A stretch of 8,836 bases of DNA from JBEINZ01 sp040377825 (GTDB lineage Bacteria > Pseudomonadota > Alphaproteobacteria > Rhizobiales > Ancalomicrobiaceae): NCBI GenBank assembly GCA_040377825.1, contig JBEINZ010000129.1, forward strand, positions 1 to 8,836. The letters are read 5' to 3'. The stretch's first letter is position 1. Each line of letters opens with the position of its first letter. The translations under genes were made by a program, and so were the position numbers. The notes beneath the pieces were generated by a model that made no database searches, was not told the origin of the DNA, and worked only from the letters and a program-made list of their open reading frames with translations. Positions 6,521 through 8,836 of the stretch are shown here, in pieces.

Positions 6521-6778
6521 GTTGCATACCGGCATCATCGATGCGAGCGCGGCCAAATCGGCGATCCGGCACGATCACGTTACTGCAGGCGAGATGGGGA
6601 CGGTGGCGCATCGCCTCTTCCGCTCGCCTTACCCATGCAATATGTATCGAAACGAGGCACCGTCGGGTGACCGGTCCCGGGGCTGCCAATCGAGGCGCGT
6701 GACGTGCTTCGGCCCGGGTCGGCAAACTGAACGGTCGGCCGCTCTCGTTCATCGAGAGTCCACGATCAAGGATATGTG
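6521..6778 (+). other. Long clpP leader, no recognised gene
   Basis: About 250 bases between the predicted RpoH promoter and clpP. A frame of 61 codons starting at ATG 6594 runs to a TGA at 6777-6779 that overlaps the clpP ATG, but it is rich in Arg, Ser and Cys, has no good ribosome site and no recognised similarity. No second clear promoter or riboswitch is seen. Confidence 0.4.
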
Positions 6779-7411
6779 ATGAGGGACCCCTTCGAGACCT
6801 ATTCGATGATCATCCCGACCGTCGTGGAGACGAGCCGGGGGGTCGAGCGCGGCTACGACATTTTCTCGCGTCTCTTGAAAGAGCGCATCGTCTTCATCAC
6901 GGGACCGATCGACGATACCACCGCCACGCTTGTGTGCGCGCAGCTACTGTTCCTGGAGGCCGAGAATCCGAACAAGGAAATCTCGCTCTATGTGAACTCG
7001 CCCGGAGGCGTCGTGACATCGGGCTTGGCCATTTACGACACGATGCAGTTCGTCAAGCCGCCGATTTCAACGCTCTGCATCGGTCAGGCGGCGTCCATGG
7101 GCGCGCTTCTGCTCGGTGCGGGCGAGAAGGGCGCGCGATTTGCCCTGCCGAACGCCCGCATCATGTTGCACCAGCCCTCGGCGGGCTTCCGCGGCCAGGC
7201 CACCGATATCGCGCTTCATGCGCAAGAGATCATCGCGCTCAAGCGACGACTTAACGATATCTACGTCAAACATACCGGTCAGGACTATACCACCCTGGAA
7301 ACGGCGCTCGAACGTGACAACTTTATGACGCCTGAACGGGCGCGGGACTTCGGATTGATCGATGGGGTCATTACAAACCGGGCATCGTTCGACACCGCCA
7401 ACGCTGCTTGA
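6779..7411 (+). CDS. clpP: ATP-dependent Clp protease proteolytic subunit
   Basis: Serine peptidase that forms a tetradecameric chamber and degrades proteins delivered by ClpX or ClpA. The 210 residues are typical. The catalytic triad is visible: Ser106 in GQAASMGA (102-109), His131 in MLHQP, and Asp180 in LERD, with the same Ser-to-Asp distance as E. coli ClpP. IVFITGPID (37-45) and YVNSPGG (71-77) are conserved core strands. The N-terminal stretch up to about MIIPTVVE may be processed. The ATG at 6779 has AAGGA six bases ahead (6768-6772); an in-frame GTG at 6776 is too close to that site. Likely transcribed from the RpoH-type promoter at 6493. Intact; clpX follows after 528 bases. Confidence 0.97.
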   Translation: MRDPFETYSMIIPTVVETSRGVERGYDIFSRLLKERIVFITGPIDDTTATLVCAQLLFLEAENPNKEISLYVNSPGGVVTSGLAIYDTMQFVKPPISTLCIGQAASMGALLLGAGEKGARFALPNARIMLHQPSAGFRGQATDIALHAQEIIALKRRLNDIYVKHTGQDYTTLETALERDNFMTPERARDFGLIDGVITNRASFDTANAA

Positions 7412-7939
7412 GGTTTTGGCAGCACATATCATGCGGCAATCCGAATGTTACCTTAGCCACGGAATCCACGATCGAATTCGGGGCAAGAGTGCCGTTGCAA
7501 CGTTGGACCCTAGAAAAACGTTGTTAAGGCAACCTTGATCATTGGAGCCGTAGCATAACACGAATACGATTTCAGGTTCGCGTGTCGATTCATTCGTTTT
7601 GGTGAAAACGTCAGAACGATGGGGATCGCGAAAAAATAGAGGCTGGACCGTGGTGTCTCATCGGGGTCTAGTAGGGGCAACGCCGCAGCGGCACTCCTGG
7701 AAATCGGGGAGCACGGTGTAGGCGATGCGATCAGTCCTGAACGGGTTCGTACGTTCAGAATTCATTTCAATGGCGGCCGGTTCCGTCCGGCCGTCGGTCA
7801 AAGGTCCAGTTCGAGGGGTCGCCGCGCGTGAAGCGTGTCGGCGTCGGCGGCGAGGGTCTGCGGCCCGTGAAGACGAGGCACGGCCTATGATGGACCACCC
7901 CCGGGTGACCGTCGGATCCCCTGCCGGACGGAGACGATG
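7412..7939 (+). other. clpP-clpX intergenic region, structured, no recognised gene
   Basis: The gap has no convincing coding frame. It contains several stem-loops: an imperfect 12-bp pairing (about 7491-7532), CTGAACG/CGTTCAG (7737-7743 with 7752-7758) and CGGCCGG/CCGGCCG (7774-7780 with 7787-7793). None has a U tract, so no clpP terminator is evident. A TTAA-N7-TTGA sequence (7524-7538) is one base from the CtrA site TTAA-N7-TTAA. A weak -35/-10-like pair, TTGGAG (7541) and TACGAT (17-base spacer), may serve clpX, but no promoter is secure. Confidence 0.35.
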
Positions 7940-8836
7940 ATGAGCAAGGTCACCGGAAGCGACACCAAGAACACACTCTACTGCTCGTTCTGCGGCAAGT
8001 CGCAACACGAGGTGCGGAAACTCATTGCCGGACCGACCGTGTTCATATGCGACGAATGCGTCGAGCTGTGCATGGATATCATTCGCGAGGAGAATAAGTC
8101 TTCGCTGGTGAAGTCCCGCGATGGTATTCCAACCCCGCGTGAGATCCGCAAGGTTCTCGACGACTACGTGATCGGCCAGGAACACGCCAAGAAGGTTCTC
8201 TCGGTCGCTGTGCACAATCACTATAAGCGCCTTAACCATGCGTCGAAGAACAATGACGTAGAGCTTGCGAAGTCGAACGTTTTGCTGATTGGCCCGACAG
8301 GTTCGGGCAAAACGCTATTGGCGCAAACGCTCGCGCGCATCCTCGACGTACCGTTCACCATGGCTGACGCAACGACGCTGACCGAAGCCGGCTATGTCGG
8401 CGAGGATGTCGAGAACATCATCCTCAAGCTCCTGCAGGCCGCCGATTACAATGTCGAGCGGGCACAACGCGGCATTGTCTATATCGACGAGGTCGATAAG
8501 ATCAGCCGTAAGTCCGATAATCCGTCGATCACCCGCGACGTGTCGGGCGAAGGTGTGCAGCAGGCGCTTTTGAAGATCATGGAAGGCACGGTTGCCAGCG
8601 TTCCTCCGCAAGGTGGCCGCAAGCATCCCCAGCAGGAGTTCCTGCAGGTCGATACGACCAACATCCTGTTCGTCGTCGGCGGTGCCTTCGCTGGTCTGGA
8701 AAAGATCATCTCCGATCGTGGCAAGGGCACGTCGATCGGCTTCAAGGCGCGCGTAGCGGCGCCGGAAGAGCGTCGCACGGGTGCGCTGTTTCGCGCGGTG
8801 GAGCCGGAAGATCTTTTGAAGTTCGGTTTGATTCCC
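7940..8836 (+). CDS. clpX: ClpX, AAA+ unfoldase of the ClpXP protease (3' end cut by window)
   Basis: Hexameric ATPase that recognises, unfolds and threads substrates into ClpP. The first 299 residues are present, of about 420 expected; the frame is open to the last base. The N-terminal zinc-binding domain has its four cysteines (15, 18, 37, 40) in YCSFC and ICDEC. The AAA+ domain shows Walker A GPTGSGKT (118-125), pore-1 loop GYVGED (151-156), Walker B IVYIDEVDKI (179-188) and the RKH loop GGRKHP (225-230). Sensor 2 and the C-terminal subdomain lie beyond the window. Two in-frame ATGs occur at 7937 and 7940; GGAG (7930-7933) is six bases from the second, which also gives the usual family start MSKV. 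Sequence is normal with no sign of truncation other than the window edge. Confidence 0.97.
   Translation, partial: MSKVTGSDTKNTLYCSFCGKSQHEVRKLIAGPTVFICDECVELCMDIIREENKSSLVKSRDGIPTPREIRKVLDDYVIGQEHAKKVLSVAVHNHYKRLNHASKNNDVELAKSNVLLIGPTGSGKTLLAQTLARILDVPFTMADATTLTEAGYVGEDVENIILKLLQAADYNVERAQRGIVYIDEVDKISRKSDNPSITRDVSGEGVQQALLKIMEGTVASVPPQGGRKHPQQEFLQVDTTNILFVVGGAFAGLEKIISDRGKGTSIGFKARVAAPEERRTGALFRAVEPEDLLKFGLIP

Noticed and set aside
7725..7940. 71-codon frame overlapping the clpX start codons
   Set aside because: Arginine-rich, covers two hairpins, lacks a good ribosome site; the overlap with ATGATGA is probably incidental.
7658..8239. 193-codon minus-strand frame across the clpX 5' end
   Set aside because: Antisense to the conserved zinc-binding region of clpX; no recognisable product.

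Overview
The window is an ordinary chromosomal housekeeping segment of an alphaproteobacterium, most likely of the order Hyphomicrobiales (Rhizobiales). Three things point there: alphaproteobacterial-type GlnA, GlnB, trigger factor, ClpP and ClpX sequences; the order tig, clpP, clpX, which is conserved in that class; and high GC with alphaproteobacterial promoter motifs. Genus cannot be fixed from the sequence. I see no phage, plasmid, transposase, CRISPR or defence genes.

Layout. Bases 1-64 may hold the last codons of an unidentified rightward gene. Bases 65-473 are non-coding and carry a compound palindromic repeat (element A) followed by the intrinsic terminator of glnA. A leftward nitrogen unit follows, glnB (PII) then glnA (type I glutamine synthetase), with a near-consensus sigma-54 promoter ahead of glnB. 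The 471-base gap to the divergent nnr gene holds this promoter and several palindromes. To the right, all on the plus strand, lie nnr (NAD(P)H-hydrate repair), tRNA-Leu(UAG) with its own promoter, tig (trigger factor), a 609-base gap with a second palindromic repeat (element B) and a heat-shock-type promoter, clpP, a 528-base gap, and clpX cut by the window end.

How the genes work together. GlnB senses 2-oxoglutarate, ATP/ADP and, through uridylylation at Tyr51, glutamine. GlnA makes glutamine and keeps the adenylylation tyrosine (Tyr398) through which the PII/GlnE cascade tunes it. The sigma-54 promoter implies nitrogen (NtrC-type) control. Trigger factor folds nascent chains at the ribosome, while ClpX unfolds and feeds substrates to the ClpP protease, so tig-clpP-clpX is a protein quality-control cluster. 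The motif CTTG-N17-CTTATGT ahead of clpP matches the alphaproteobacterial RpoH consensus and suggests clpP has its own heat-shock start.

No new biological system is evident. The least explained content is the pair of palindromic repeats A and B. B looks like A with its interior lost, and B is also enclosed by a perfect 21-bp inverted repeat. The long, structured leaders of clpP and clpX are also unexplained.
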